Source of the DNA: Pseudogemmobacter hezensis
GTDB taxonomy: Bacteria > Pseudomonadota > Alphaproteobacteria > Rhodobacterales > Rhodobacteraceae
DNA: 34,198 nt
Reading direction: 5' to 3'
Assembly (NCBI RefSeq): GCF_013155295.1
Contig: NZ_JABJXT010000030.1
Span: 1-34,198 of the forward strand
Shown: positions 8,116 to 15,697 of the stretch, piece after piece
How the letters are laid out: each line of letters begins with the position of its first letter
How positions within the stretch are numbered: the first letter of the stretch is position 1
The notes under the pieces: generated by a model
What the model was told of the DNA's origin: nothing
The model's input: the letters and a program-made list of their open reading frames with translations, nothing else
Databases searched by the model: none
Made by a program: the position numbers and the translations under genes

Positions 8116-10496
8116 GTCGTCCTGGTTGCCACATCCAGCGTGAAGCAAAATCTTGCCCCACGCAGACCTGGTTTTTCATGCCACAAAGTGCCGCCATTCG
8201 CCTCGATGATAGAGCGGCAGATCGACAGGCCAAGCCCCATCCCTTCGGGTTTTGAGGTTTCAAACTGCGTGAACAGCGTGATGTCCTCGCCGACGCCCGG
8301 GCCGGTATCCTCGACCGTGACGGTCAGCTGGCTGCGCCCCTGGCCGTCAGGGTCTGCAGTCTCGCCAATCCGCATCGAGACCATGATAAGGCGGGTATTT
8401 TCCTTGTCGCTGGCAATCGCCTCGATTGAATTGCGCAGCAGGTTGACCATGACCTGCGCGATCTCGACGCGGTTGCCCATCACCTGCGGCAAGGGCAGGG
8501 TGTCGCGGGTGATCCGCACACCGACCTCGGTCGCCTCGGCATGGACAAGGCGCAGGGTTTGATCCAGCAGTTCACTGAAATCAAACGGCTTTCTGACGCC
8601 CTCATCCTTGCGGATAAAGCTGCGGAGCGCGCGGATGATATCGCCTGCCCGCAGCGACTGGCTTTCGATTTCTGACAGAAGTTCGCGCATCTCTGCCTCG
8701 TCCCAGTTCTGCTCTGACAGCGTCAGCAGGGCCGTATCGGCGTTTTGCGCAATCGCGGTCAGCGGCTGGTTCAGCTCATGCGCCAGGCCCGCTGCCATCT
8801 GGCCCATCGTATTGCCCCGCGCCATATGCGAGAGATCGCGGTTCAGCTGGGTGATTTTTCCGGTTCTGGCCTTTTCCTCGGTGATATCATCAACCGTCAG
8901 CACGCCGTGCAGCGGCTTTCCGGCATCGTCACGGATGATGATCGAGTTCAGCTTGACCCAGATCAGGCTGCCATCGCGGCGATACCAGCGCATTTCCTGG
9001 CTGGCCTCTGCGTCCGGGTCGGGCTGATAGGCGGGATTGTCGCGGCAGGCGTAGCCGGACAGATCATCGGGATGGGCCACATCCGTGATTTTGCCGCCAA
9101 TCGCCAGAGCCGGATCGGCCCCGATAATCTCGCCGAATTTTGCATTGGCGCGGATGATGCTGCCGTCAGTCGGCGAGATCAGCGCCATGGCCCGCGATGA
9201 CAGCTCGAAGGTCTGCCCGAACTCACGTTCGGCACCGCGCCGCGCGGCGATCTGCTGCATCAGCGTGGAATTGGCCTTTTCAAGCTCTTTATAGGTGCGC
9301 GGCTGCGGCGCGTCGGCGTCAACCTCGCCCTGCGAAATCAGGGCGTTGCGCACGGCAAAGGCGCGCACCGGGCGGTAGATATAACCGGCCAGAACCAGCC
9401 CGACCAGGCCAGAAACGGCTGCCACGGCTACCGCGATCCAGACGTTTTGCGCCCGATTTGATTTGATCACCGAGGTGAAATCGGATTCTGGCGCATAGAC
9501 CCCGATGGTCCAGGGCAGGCTTTCGCTGATCGGGGGCATCACGGTAGAGACATAGACCTCACCCTTATAGGTGAATTGCGACGACATGACCTGACCAACC
9601 TGCAGCTCTCCGGCTCTGGCAAGGGGTGCAAAGGCGGTGCGGCCAATCGGATCGTCGATCTCGCTGATATTGGCAAAGCGCAAAGAGCCATCCCCGGCGG
9701 TGATCCGCAGCAGACTGAGGTCTGGATGGGCGATCACATCGCCATTGCGGTGGATGATCAGCGCCTTGCCATGCTGGCCGATCTGCAGTCGTGACAGGAA
9801 ATCAGAGATCCGGCTGATCTCGATATCGACCCCGACCACCCCCCAGATCGCCCGGGACGTGCCCCCGGCTGCCCTTCGCCCGCCCGCGGGGCGCAGAACC
9901 GGGGCCGCAAGCGTGATGCCGGGCTGGCGCGATGAAAAGAAGATATAGGGGTCCGTCCAGATCGTGCCCAGATCCCGGCGGGCCTGCATATACCAGGAGC
10001 GGTTGCGCGGATCATAGGGATCCTCGGGGGTCAGCTCGCGGCGGATGATGCCGAAATCATTATTGCGCCAGATCAGCTGAACAACCCGATGGCCATTCTC
10101 GACCGAGATGATCTTGCTGCGAAATGGCCCCGCCTCACCAGGGGTGCGCGATACCATGACAAAACTGCCATCCTCGCCACCGAAATAGACCCCGGCAAAC
10201 TGCGGCGCGATCTGCAACTGCTGGAACAGAAGTTGCTCAAGCCGGGTCTGGTCGTCACTGGCAACCACCTGGTTCTGGGCCAGCCTGGCGGCAAGTTCGG
10301 CAGCCCCCTGCGCCGGATTCAGGAAGCCCTTTGAGTGCTCGATCGCATTGGTGCCAACATCGCGCAGCAGGTCGCGGGCGTGCGCAATCAGGGCCCGCTC
10401 TGACGTGAAATAAGACGAGAAGACCACAACCAGCACTGCAACCAGCTGCAGGCCTGCCAGGCAAAGCGCCAGTAGAATCCGCAATGAATAGCGCAT
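8112..10496 (-). CDS. Membrane sensor histidine kinase (Cache-PAS-HisKA-HATPase)
   Basis: From the ATG at 10496 the product is 794 residues. A membrane span at about 7-28 is followed by a periplasmic double-Cache-like sensor at about 35-345, with the signature region NRSWYMQARR and GVVGVDIEI. A second span lies at about 350-373. A PAS domain follows at about 425-540. The HisKA domain has the phosphorylation site H573 (GLAHELNQPLTA), and the ATPase domain has N-box N685/N689, DTGPGVG and GMGLGLSI. AGGAGG lies eight bases before the ATG; an upstream extension to 10589 lacks support. Cache sensors bind small molecules such as amino acids or organic acids. With pxpABC downstream, 5-oxoproline or a related compound is a reasonable ligand guess, unproven. 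Confidence 0.92.
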   Translation of the reverse strand: MRYSLRILLALCLAGLQLVAVLVVVFSSYFTSERALIAHARDLLRDVGTNAIEHSKGFLNPAQGAAELAARLAQNQVVASDDQTRLEQLLFQQLQIAPQFAGVYFGGEDGSFVMVSRTPGEAGPFRSKIISVENGHRVVQLIWRNNDFGIIRRELTPEDPYDPRNRSWYMQARRDLGTIWTDPYIFFSSRQPGITLAAPVLRPAGGRRAAGGTSRAIWGVVGVDIEISRISDFLSRLQIGQHGKALIIHRNGDVIAHPDLSLLRITAGDGSLRFANISEIDDPIGRTAFAPLARAGELQVGQVMSSQFTYKGEVYVSTVMPPISESLPWTIGVYAPESDFTSVIKSNRAQNVWIAVAVAAVSGLVGLVLAGYIYRPVRAFAVRNALISQGEVDADAPQPRTYKELEKANSTLMQQIAARRGAEREFGQTFELSSRAMALISPTDGSIIRANAKFGEIIGADPALAIGGKITDVAHPDDLSGYACRDNPAYQPDPDAEASQEMRWYRRDGSLIWVKLNSIIIRDDAGKPLHGVLTVDDITEEKARTGKITQLNRDLSHMARGNTMGQMAAGLAHELNQPLTAIAQNADTALLTLSEQNWDEAEMRELLSEIESQSLRAGDIIRALRSFIRKDEGVRKPFDFSELLDQTLRLVHAEATEVGVRITRDTLPLPQVMGNRVEIAQVMVNLLRNSIEAIASDKENTRLIMVSMRIGETADPDGQGRSQLTVTVEDTGPGVGEDITLFTQFETSKPEGMGLGLSICRSIIEANGGTLWHEKPGLRGARFCFTLDVATRTT

Positions 10497-10678
10497 CAGC
10501 GCCTCCTCTGCCGCCCTGTCACCTGATCGTGCCAGGTGCCCTTGCGGGGGTCGGCAGCCAGGCTGTGGGGGCAGATCACCCCCGATCACCTGTCATGTTT
10601 AAAAGCCTGGCCGGATAAGCGCCAGTGTTACCGGGCGCATAAAAGGGCGTGTTTGTAGGTAAAAGTGCCTAGGCAACC

Positions 10679-10699
10679 ACGCGAATTTAACTCTCGCGT
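10679..10699. promoter_or_regulatory. Short inverted repeat upstream of the kinase-pxp operon
   Basis: ACGCGA at 10679-10684 and TCGCGT at 10694-10699 form a perfect six-base inverted repeat with a nine-base AT-rich spacer, about 180 bases before the kinase start. The geometry fits a dimeric regulator site and could serve the LuxR-type regulator in the operon. Only the sequence symmetry supports this. Confidence 0.25.
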
Positions 10700-11021
10700 C
10701 GAATATGGGATAGATTTGCGCGTCGGGTTGTAGAGTTACGAGTTTGTCAGGCGGCCGACGGTCTGATTGTGAGGTGGCGCCCGTTGTTCACGGGAAACGT
10801 CGCTTCACCTTAGCGAGTCAATTGTTCACCAGTCACTTGAGTGCGCTGCCGGAGCCGTTTTACAGGTGCCCGGCAGCTCTTTTGTGTCGGTGCAGCGAAT
10901 CCCCTGGCGTCCCCCTCGGCGCTGGGGGAGTTTCCCTTTTTCCGATCAACGGCCCAGGTCAAGTTCACAAAGGGCCCATCCAGAGCGTGTTGCAGACGAT
11001 TTCGACGACGCCGTCTGCGGT

Positions 11022-11060
11022 TTAGCGCGTCGCCGTTCGGCGTTTGATGCCGTCGTCCAT
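11022..11060 (-). pseudogene. Decayed start of an IS3-type transposase helper (orfA)
   Basis: The minus-strand ATG at 11060 reads MDDGIKRRTATR then a TAA. The same frame past the stop continues TADGVVEIV before losing similarity. Known: a family of IS3-type orfA proteins in alphaproteobacteria starts MDDxIKRWTAKRKTALVxEII, so this looks like a stop-interrupted and truncated copy. The match is from memory and short. Confidence 0.4.
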
Positions 11061-11121
11061 GGTCACACTCATTGCTCTGTAGCACGACAAAACTTTCACG
11101 GGGTCGAGACATGCGCCTGTT

Positions 11122-11178
11122 CTAAGTCCGGACGGGCAAGATGAAATTCTCAAATAATGCCCATTCGTCGTTGAGCAT
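11122..11178 (-). pseudogene. Truncated IS5-family transposase N-terminus
   Basis: The minus-strand ATG at 11178 gives MLNDEWALFENFILPVRT then a stop. Known: IS5-family transposases commonly start with a DEQWALFEPFILPVRTPxGR-type segment, so the 18 residues are the first part of such a protein cut off after VRT. The rest is missing. What follows resembles a different transposase start, so two elements are stacked or recombined here. Confidence 0.5.
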
Positions 11179-11320
11179 CAGGTTGCGAGCCAAGCTCACC
11201 TCCCACGGAGAGATGATCTCGAACCACAGCCGAACGCCCGGTAATCTTCTTTGTCTACACGACCTAATAGAAAGTTGGATTATTCTATTGCGGTATTGAG
11301 CGCAGTGGCAGCCCAAAATA

Positions 11321-12118
11321 TCAGGTTCTTTTCATAGAATGCAGCAACTGCAAAGCGCTTTGTGCCGGGGACATTTGTGAAACGCTCAGCGATTCACGAA
11401 TCAGATAATTTCTGATCAATTTTTCAACTTTTGCCGTGTCTGAAAACTGCGTTACGCCAGAGTTTCCAAAAACTGACTGAGCCTTTCCCTTAAGAGAGCT
11501 TAGTTGCTGATCTATACTTATGTTGCCAAATCCAGACGAAAATCCGAACGACTTTTCAAATACAGCCCGAAGTGGCTTGCTTCCCAAAATCATATACCAT
11601 TTCGTGTCTTCGCTTACAGGAAGGCTTGATATCCTTGCCAGTTCACGTTCGGTATTCAATGCCAGCCGATACGATGAATTGCTTTCTCCGATAGCCGACT
11701 CGAACTGCCTGTAATGGTATTTTTCCAGAATTTCGTCCGCAAATCCATCCTCAATAGTATTTGGTAGCTCCAGACCACTTAATCCGAATGATTCCGAAAG
11801 AGACTTGTAGCTTTTATCCGCAAGTCTGTTGGCGAGATCTTTCGGATTGTCGACCCCGTCAGAAAGAACCTTTTTTATGAATGCTTTCGCATTTATATCT
11901 TGCTCAAGTCCGAATGCAGATAGTGCAACCTTTAACAAACGCCGATCTGAAACAAGGTCATCCGCAGATGTCACTTTGCCAATATTATCTCGAAAATAAT
12001 TGGCTTCACGTTGGTTGACCGGGCTTGACCTCCATGCTGCCTCCTGGCTTGGCATAGTACGTTTCAGCATCAGCCATCCGGTATAGCCACTTCCTGATAT
12101 GATTGGCTGAAAGCTCAT
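11321..12118 (-). CDS. DUF1217-family flagellar-cluster protein
   Basis: The 265-residue product matches the DUF1217 pattern: a segment around residues 38-70 (YFRDNIGKVTSADDLVSDRR, then LLKVALSAFGL), with further repeats of short helical units ending in LIRNYLIRESL. Proteins of this family occur in alphaproteobacterial flagellar loci; the biochemical role is unknown to me. It starts one base after the flbT stop, so it belongs to the flagellin operon. Its G+C is low (54 of 120 at 11581-11700) compared with the flagellin gene, resembling flhA-flhB. It ends directly beside the insertion sequence scar. Confidence 0.8.
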   Translation of the reverse strand: MSFQPIISGSGYTGWLMLKRTMPSQEAAWRSSPVNQREANYFRDNIGKVTSADDLVSDRRLLKVALSAFGLEQDINAKAFIKKVLSDGVDNPKDLANRLADKSYKSLSESFGLSGLELPNTIEDGFADEILEKYHYRQFESAIGESNSSYRLALNTERELARISSLPVSEDTKWYMILGSKPLRAVFEKSFGFSSGFGNISIDQQLSSLKGKAQSVFGNSGVTQFSDTAKVEKLIRNYLIRESLSVSQMSPAQSALQLLHSMKRT

Positions 12119-12119
12119 G

Positions 12120-12521
12120 TCACCCCCCTGTAGCCAGCAGGCGAGATTCGCGTGGAAGAAGGCCGCGAAGCGCCTTAAGGGCCTGATAATGCTGACTATC
12201 CAAAACCGCAGCGCTTGCCTGCGAAAGCAGTTGGCGACTGTCGGGATCGGTCAGCACCTGGCTGAGTTGTTCTATGCCACGCAGCAGTTGATTGCGCGTT
12301 TCCATCGGCGGGGCATCTCCTGAAAGCACCAGTTGAGCGATGTAACAAACACGGCGTACCGGAGTGTTCGCTTCATCGGGGTGCAGAGCATCACGCAGAC
12401 GCAGAATATTCGCATTGGGCGTCATCACGGCAAGTCTTGAGCGCTTGTCGCCGTTCTCGATTACGGCGCCGTTTATGAGTACGCGCTCATGCGGCCCAAG
12501 CTTTAGGACAAGGCCAGTCAT
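12120..12521 (-). CDS. flbT: Flagellin synthesis regulator FlbT
   Basis: FlbT is a small alphaproteobacterial regulator that, in Caulobacter, acts on the 5' untranslated region of flagellin mRNA to couple its translation and stability to hook completion. The 133-residue product begins with GLVLKLGPHERVLINGAVIENG, split here by nothing, followed by LRLRDAL and RRVCYIAQLVLSGD, all family-typical. It overlaps flaF by four bases and is followed one base later by DUF1217. Being downstream of flagellin in the same operon fits a feedback role. Confidence 0.92.
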   Translation of the reverse strand: MTGLVLKLGPHERVLINGAVIENGDKRSRLAVMTPNANILRLRDALHPDEANTPVRRVCYIAQLVLSGDAPPMETRNQLLRGIEQLSQVLTDPDSRQLLSQASAAVLDSQHYQALKALRGLLPRESRLLATGG

Positions 12522-12889
12522 GTTACCGCCTCTTGGCCACGCAGCCCCTTCAAAATGGCTTTATTAACCTCGATAAGAACGGCCGCATCCGCAGCGTTGT
12601 CACGAATTTTTCGACTGTGCGCCACAGTAAAGCGATAGAGATAAAGGAGCCGCGCCCGCAGCATTGCCGGAAGGCCGTTTGTCGGCTCAGCGACATCTGC
12701 GGCAAGAGTGGACCAAAGCTTTTCGTTGTTGAAGACCGCTTCCAGCAATTCTGTACGGTCCTCGTTTCGCCCGTTCTGTGCGGCAACCAGGCGCTGTGTC
12801 ACGCGTGCGATGATGTCGTATTCAGCCATGCGCGCAGTACGTATCGGCGCCGAAGGCTGTGCATAGACCAGATTGGAGCTGAGAGTCAT
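12518..12889 (-). CDS. flaF: Flagellin regulator FlaF
   Basis: FlaF is the partner of FlbT and promotes flagellin production or secretion in alphaproteobacteria. The 123-residue product has the family layout: an N-terminal YAQPSAPIRTARMAEYDIIA segment, a central WSTLAADVAEP stretch, and a helical end with VNKAILKGLRG. It lies 66 bases after the flagellin stop, with a hairpin between, and its stop overlaps the flbT start (ATGA). Confidence 0.9.
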   Translation of the reverse strand: MTLSSNLVYAQPSAPIRTARMAEYDIIARVTQRLVAAQNGRNEDRTELLEAVFNNEKLWSTLAADVAEPTNGLPAMLRARLLYLYRFTVAHSRKIRDNAADAAVLIEVNKAILKGLRGQEAVT

Positions 12890-12926
12890 TCTGACAAATT
12901 CCGTTCTACCAATGTGTTAGGGATGA

Positions 12927-12946
12927 CCGGGGCCTTACGACCCCGG
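12927..12946 (-). terminator. Intercistronic hairpin between flagellin and flaF
   Basis: CCGGGG (12927-12932) and CCCCGG (12941-12946) form a G+C-rich stem with an eight-base loop, ten bases past the flagellin stop. No T-run follows on the minus strand, so it is more likely a partial attenuator or a 3' stabiliser of the abundant flagellin transcript than a full terminator. Confidence 0.5.
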
Positions 12947-12955
12947 CCATAGTCA

Positions 12956-14512
12956 TCAGCGGAACAGTGCAAGCAGATTTTGCGGCTGCTGGTTCGCGAT
13001 CGAGAGCGCCTGGATACCCAATTGCTGCTGAACCTGAAGTGCTTGAAGGCGTGCAGAAGCTTCTTCCATATCTGCATCAACAAGCGTACCAATCCCAGCC
13101 GTCATTGCGTCAGTCAGCGATGACACGAAGCCGGTCTGGGTGTCGATGCGTCCTTGTGCCGAGCCGAACTCAGCCGCTGCATCAATTGCTTTGTTGATCA
13201 TGGTCTCGATGTTGGAAAGCGCTGCACGTGCGCCTTCAACCGTGGTCACGTCAATAGCATCCAGGCCGAACAGGCCACCCGAAGCCTTACCGTTCACCGT
13301 ACCCGAGCTTGCAGCAATTGCCCTGTTGGTATCCGATGAATTGTCGATATGCAGTTGCCAGGCCCCGGTAGCGCTTTGGCCAACTTTGGTCGTCAGACCG
13401 GGGACATTGCCAGAGTCGATCGAGATCTTCAGGCCACGCACAACATCTTCAACGGTCTCACCTTTTCCGGCAACATAGCTATAGGCAACACCACCAACGT
13501 TAAGCGTATAGCCGTCGCCATCTTTTACAGCGTTACCGCCAAAGACATAGCTTTCAGCCCGTTGCGAGATGGTTGCCACCGCACCAGAAACCGTTCCCTG
13601 TCCTGCCGTTGGGATCGTCGGTGCGGCAAGGCCGGCGACATGCTCAACGGTTACCTGTTCAAAGGCACGTGTCGACTGAATATCGATGTCGGTGGTGCCG
13701 TTCAGAACAGCGGTTACCCCCTCAACACCCAGCTTGTTGATTTCGCTGATCATCCGGGTTGCAGTGGCCGCTGCCGTCATGCCTGCGCCAGTGTCATTGG
13801 TGAAGGTGACTGTTTGACCATTGATTTTAATGGTCGCCGATGCACCCGCAGCCAGCGCGGCACCCGCCATACGGGCCGAATTGGCGCCATTTGTGATGCT
13901 GGTCACGGCCGTTCCGGCCGAATCAACCGGCGCGGTGATATTGCCGGTAATAACCGCCACTCCGGCAAGGATCTGGGGCGAGCCAGTCGAAACGCCCAAC
14001 GTGCCATTCCCTGCGCTAAGGTCCTGACGTGCAACCGTGATGTCCGAGGTCGAAACGCCGGTGTCAGAGCGATCCAGCGATGCGAGGAATTTCACATCCT
14101 GGGTGCCGGAGACCAGATTCAGCGCACTGAACTGAGCGCCGCTGACAATACCCGCAATCTGGTTCCGCAAAGCCTCAACGTCGGTTTGCAGCTTTTCGCG
14201 CGGCACATTTTCGCTTTGGGCCGAGACGATCTTCTCTTTCATATTATTGAGAAGGCCCTCAATTTTCTCTGCCGCCTCGCGCGCGACCGACAGCGACGAT
14301 GAGCCAAGTGCGAGGCTGTCCGAGATGCCCTTGAAGCCCTTTACATCCGACTCCATCACCTTAGAGATGGCCCAGACCGCAGCATTGTCACGGGCAGTGG
14401 AGACGGTTTTGCCAGTCGAAATCTCCGACTGAACCTTATTCATATTGCCATTGATGGTTTTAAGGGTCTGCAGCGCGACCATTGCGCTGGAATTCGTCAG
14501 AATGGACGACAT
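12956..14512 (-). CDS. Flagellin (filament protein)
   Basis: The product from the ATG at 14512 is 518 residues. Its N-terminal D0/D1 region begins MSSILTNSSAMVALQTLKTI and contains VQSEISTGKTVSTARDNAA. A long variable middle follows, and the C-terminal D1/D0 region ends in LSIANQQPQNLLALFR. These ends are typical of alphaproteobacterial flagellins. The length is on the large side for the group because of an extended threonine/alanine/valine-rich middle (about residues 170-420). An AGAGGAT ribosome site lies just before the start; the longer frame to 14647 is leader, not protein. It is exported unfolded without a signal peptide. First gene of the flaF-flbT-DUF1217 operon. Confidence 0.95.
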   Translation of the reverse strand: MSSILTNSSAMVALQTLKTINGNMNKVQSEISTGKTVSTARDNAAVWAISKVMESDVKGFKGISDSLALGSSSLSVAREAAEKIEGLLNNMKEKIVSAQSENVPREKLQTDVEALRNQIAGIVSGAQFSALNLVSGTQDVKFLASLDRSDTGVSTSDITVARQDLSAGNGTLGVSTGSPQILAGVAVITGNITAPVDSAGTAVTSITNGANSARMAGAALAAGASATIKINGQTVTFTNDTGAGMTAAATATRMISEINKLGVEGVTAVLNGTTDIDIQSTRAFEQVTVEHVAGLAAPTIPTAGQGTVSGAVATISQRAESYVFGGNAVKDGDGYTLNVGGVAYSYVAGKGETVEDVVRGLKISIDSGNVPGLTTKVGQSATGAWQLHIDNSSDTNRAIAASSGTVNGKASGGLFGLDAIDVTTVEGARAALSNIETMINKAIDAAAEFGSAQGRIDTQTGFVSSLTDAMTAGIGTLVDADMEEASARLQALQVQQQLGIQALSIANQQPQNLLALFR

Positions 14513-14997
14513 TTGAGTATCCTCTGGCTGCCCGATTGCTTTGCACCTGGGCGTAAGCGCCGCCCGTGAGGGCAGCAGTTCCGGCATTCTGACCGTTGCC
14601 CCGGGGGCCACCCGCGGCGCCATCCCCACATCGGGATGCATGAACAACTTCGCAGCAGATACCTTCTAAGTTGTTAATTCCGCTTTGAGCCATTTCTTGC
14701 GTTTATCCGGTATTTGACTCGAATATTGCAGGCTCCTGCTGACGGGCGCGACCTGAAGGAGGTTGCCTGTCACCCGGCCCCGTCCGCTCTGAAAGACGAA
14801 AATCATCCCGGGCCGGATAAGCAATCCCCGGGATCGCGTTCTGCTCTGCCTCAGCAGGTGGCGTGGGGCTTCGTCTGCGCGTGGTCGCCATGCCGAAGCG
14901 GCCTGCCCGGAGCGTTCTGTTCTGACATATTTATGCGCCATCCGGTCACCGTCTGAGATGACATCAAATGCGGCTGAACCAGCGTTCGGCCGTGCCT
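14513..14997. other. 485-base gap between flagellin and flgN; leader and promoter region
   Basis: No gene is supported. Minus-strand frames of 77 and 91 codons have no recognisable pattern and overlap the leader. The stretch should hold the flagellin promoter, but no convincing sigma-28 or sigma-54 promoter was found by eye. The leader hairpin at 14643-14675 is the only clear structure. Confidence 0.5.
14643..14675 (-). promoter_or_regulatory. Hairpin in the flagellin 5' leader
   Basis: AACAACTT (14643-14650) and AAGTTGTT (14668-14675) are perfect complements separated by 17 bases, 131-163 bases upstream of the flagellin ATG. It may be a hairpin in a long leader or an operator. FlbT acts on flagellin leaders in Caulobacter, so a leader structure is plausible here; the link is inference. 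The transcription start is unknown. Confidence 0.35.
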
Positions 14998-15312
14998 TCA
15001 GATACGGCGTGGCTTTCCCGGATCAGCTGAAGAAATCAGCCCTCGCTGCCCCTGCGAATCATAGGTCGAGAATGCTTCCGGCCGGGACAGCCGCTCTTTC
15101 GCTGCCGCCACTCCGCGCAGTGCCGCCTCAATCAGGGTTGCATTCTCACCCGCCAGCAAACGGACCCGATCCAGCCCTTTTTCATCCAGCGCACCCGTAT
15201 TTTCCAGGGCAGCCTCAGTTTCCATGGCCAGCACATCCAGCGCCGTCAGGTCACCTTCCAGCAAAGCGTTTCTTGTTTGCTGCAACAGGCCTTCAAGTTG
15301 CTCAAAGTTCAT
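14998..15312 (-). CDS. flgN: FlgN-like flagellar export chaperone
   Basis: The 104-residue product from the ATG at 15312 is helical and acidic in its first two thirds (MNFEQLEGLLQQTRNALLEG), and ends with the FlgN-like segment RPEAFSTYDSQGQRG and a basic tail. FlgN holds the hook-filament junction proteins FlgK and FlgL before export. It overlaps the flgJ-like gene by 11 bases; a start at 15372 would lie well inside that gene. The FlgN assignment rests on size, helix content and the YDSQG motif, so it is likely but not certain. Confidence 0.65.
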   Translation of the reverse strand: MNFEQLEGLLQQTRNALLEGDLTALDVLAMETEAALENTGALDEKGLDRVRLLAGENATLIEAALRGVAAAKERLSRPEAFSTYDSQGQRGLISSADPGKPRRI

Positions 15313-15589
15313 TTTCTGTGCCTCCCATCGCACGAAACAGCGTCTCTGCAAGGCCAATACCGCCGCGATCAACCATCAGCCTCGCCTGCTCCATCCGCAG
15401 GAAAGAGCCAAATTGCTCTTCCCCGATTCCACCGCCGAAACTGTCCGGGGCATCGCCCAGCCCCCCTTGCGCCAGCATTTCGGAGAGAAACATAGCCTCC
15501 ATCTCGCGCGCTTTGTTCATCAGCTGCGTCTGCTCTGGCGGTTGCGGCCGGGATATGCCCGCCGCGGGCGTCATCAAAATTTCCGTCAT
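15302..15589 (-). CDS. flgJ: FlgJ-type rod-binding protein (rod domain only)
   Basis: The 95-residue product is the rod-binding (rod assembly) domain. It has KAREMEAMFLSEMLAQGGLG, then FGGGIGEEQFGSFLRMEQAR, and ends GIGLAETLFRAM. In enterobacteria FlgJ adds a C-terminal peptidoglycan hydrolase; here it is absent, the common arrangement in alphaproteobacteria, where a separate lytic enzyme is used. It is the first gene of a two-gene minus-strand unit, divergent from fliK across 108 bases. Confidence 0.85.
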   Translation of the reverse strand: MTEILMTPAAGISRPQPPEQTQLMNKAREMEAMFLSEMLAQGGLGDAPDSFGGGIGEEQFGSFLRMEQARLMVDRGGIGLAETLFRAMGGTENEL

Positions 15590-15638
15590 AAGAAATCGTC
15601 CTTTTTATTTCGACTTTTCGGATCCTGACGCTGTTTCG

Positions 15639-15653
15639 GTAAACATCCGGTAA
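15639..15653. promoter_or_regulatory. CtrA-like direct repeat between flgJ and fliK
   Basis: GTAA at 15639-15642 and GTAA at 15650-15653 are separated by exactly seven bases. The CtrA consensus is TTAA-N7-TTAA. Both half-sites differ at the first base. CtrA controls flagellar genes in Rhodobacteraceae, and the site is in the shared promoter region of two divergent flagellar units. Weak by sequence alone. Confidence 0.3.
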
Positions 15654-15697
15654 CCCGAAGCTGAGAAAAAGAGCGGGCTCAGAAGAGAAAACCAGTC

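Larger units (their letters stand above)
10497..11320. other. 824-base stretch without an intact gene; insertion sequence scar
   Basis: The half next to the kinase (10497-10740) presumably carries that operon's promoter. The half from about 11000 to 11320 holds decayed transposase starts on the minus strand (entries at 11022-11060 and 11122-11178). Frames at 10744-11025 (+) and 10810-11112 (-) are arginine/proline-rich with no protein-like pattern and are not called. The stretch separates the high-G+C pxp operon from the low-G+C DUF1217 gene. Confidence 0.5.

Noticed and set aside
10810-11112. 100-codon minus-strand frame in the insertion sequence scar
   Set aside because: Arginine/proline-rich, no family pattern, overlaps a recognisable transposase fragment in another frame.
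14666-14941. 91-codon minus-strand frame upstream of flagellin
   Set aside because: No recognisable pattern, no ribosome site, sits in the flagellin leader/promoter region.
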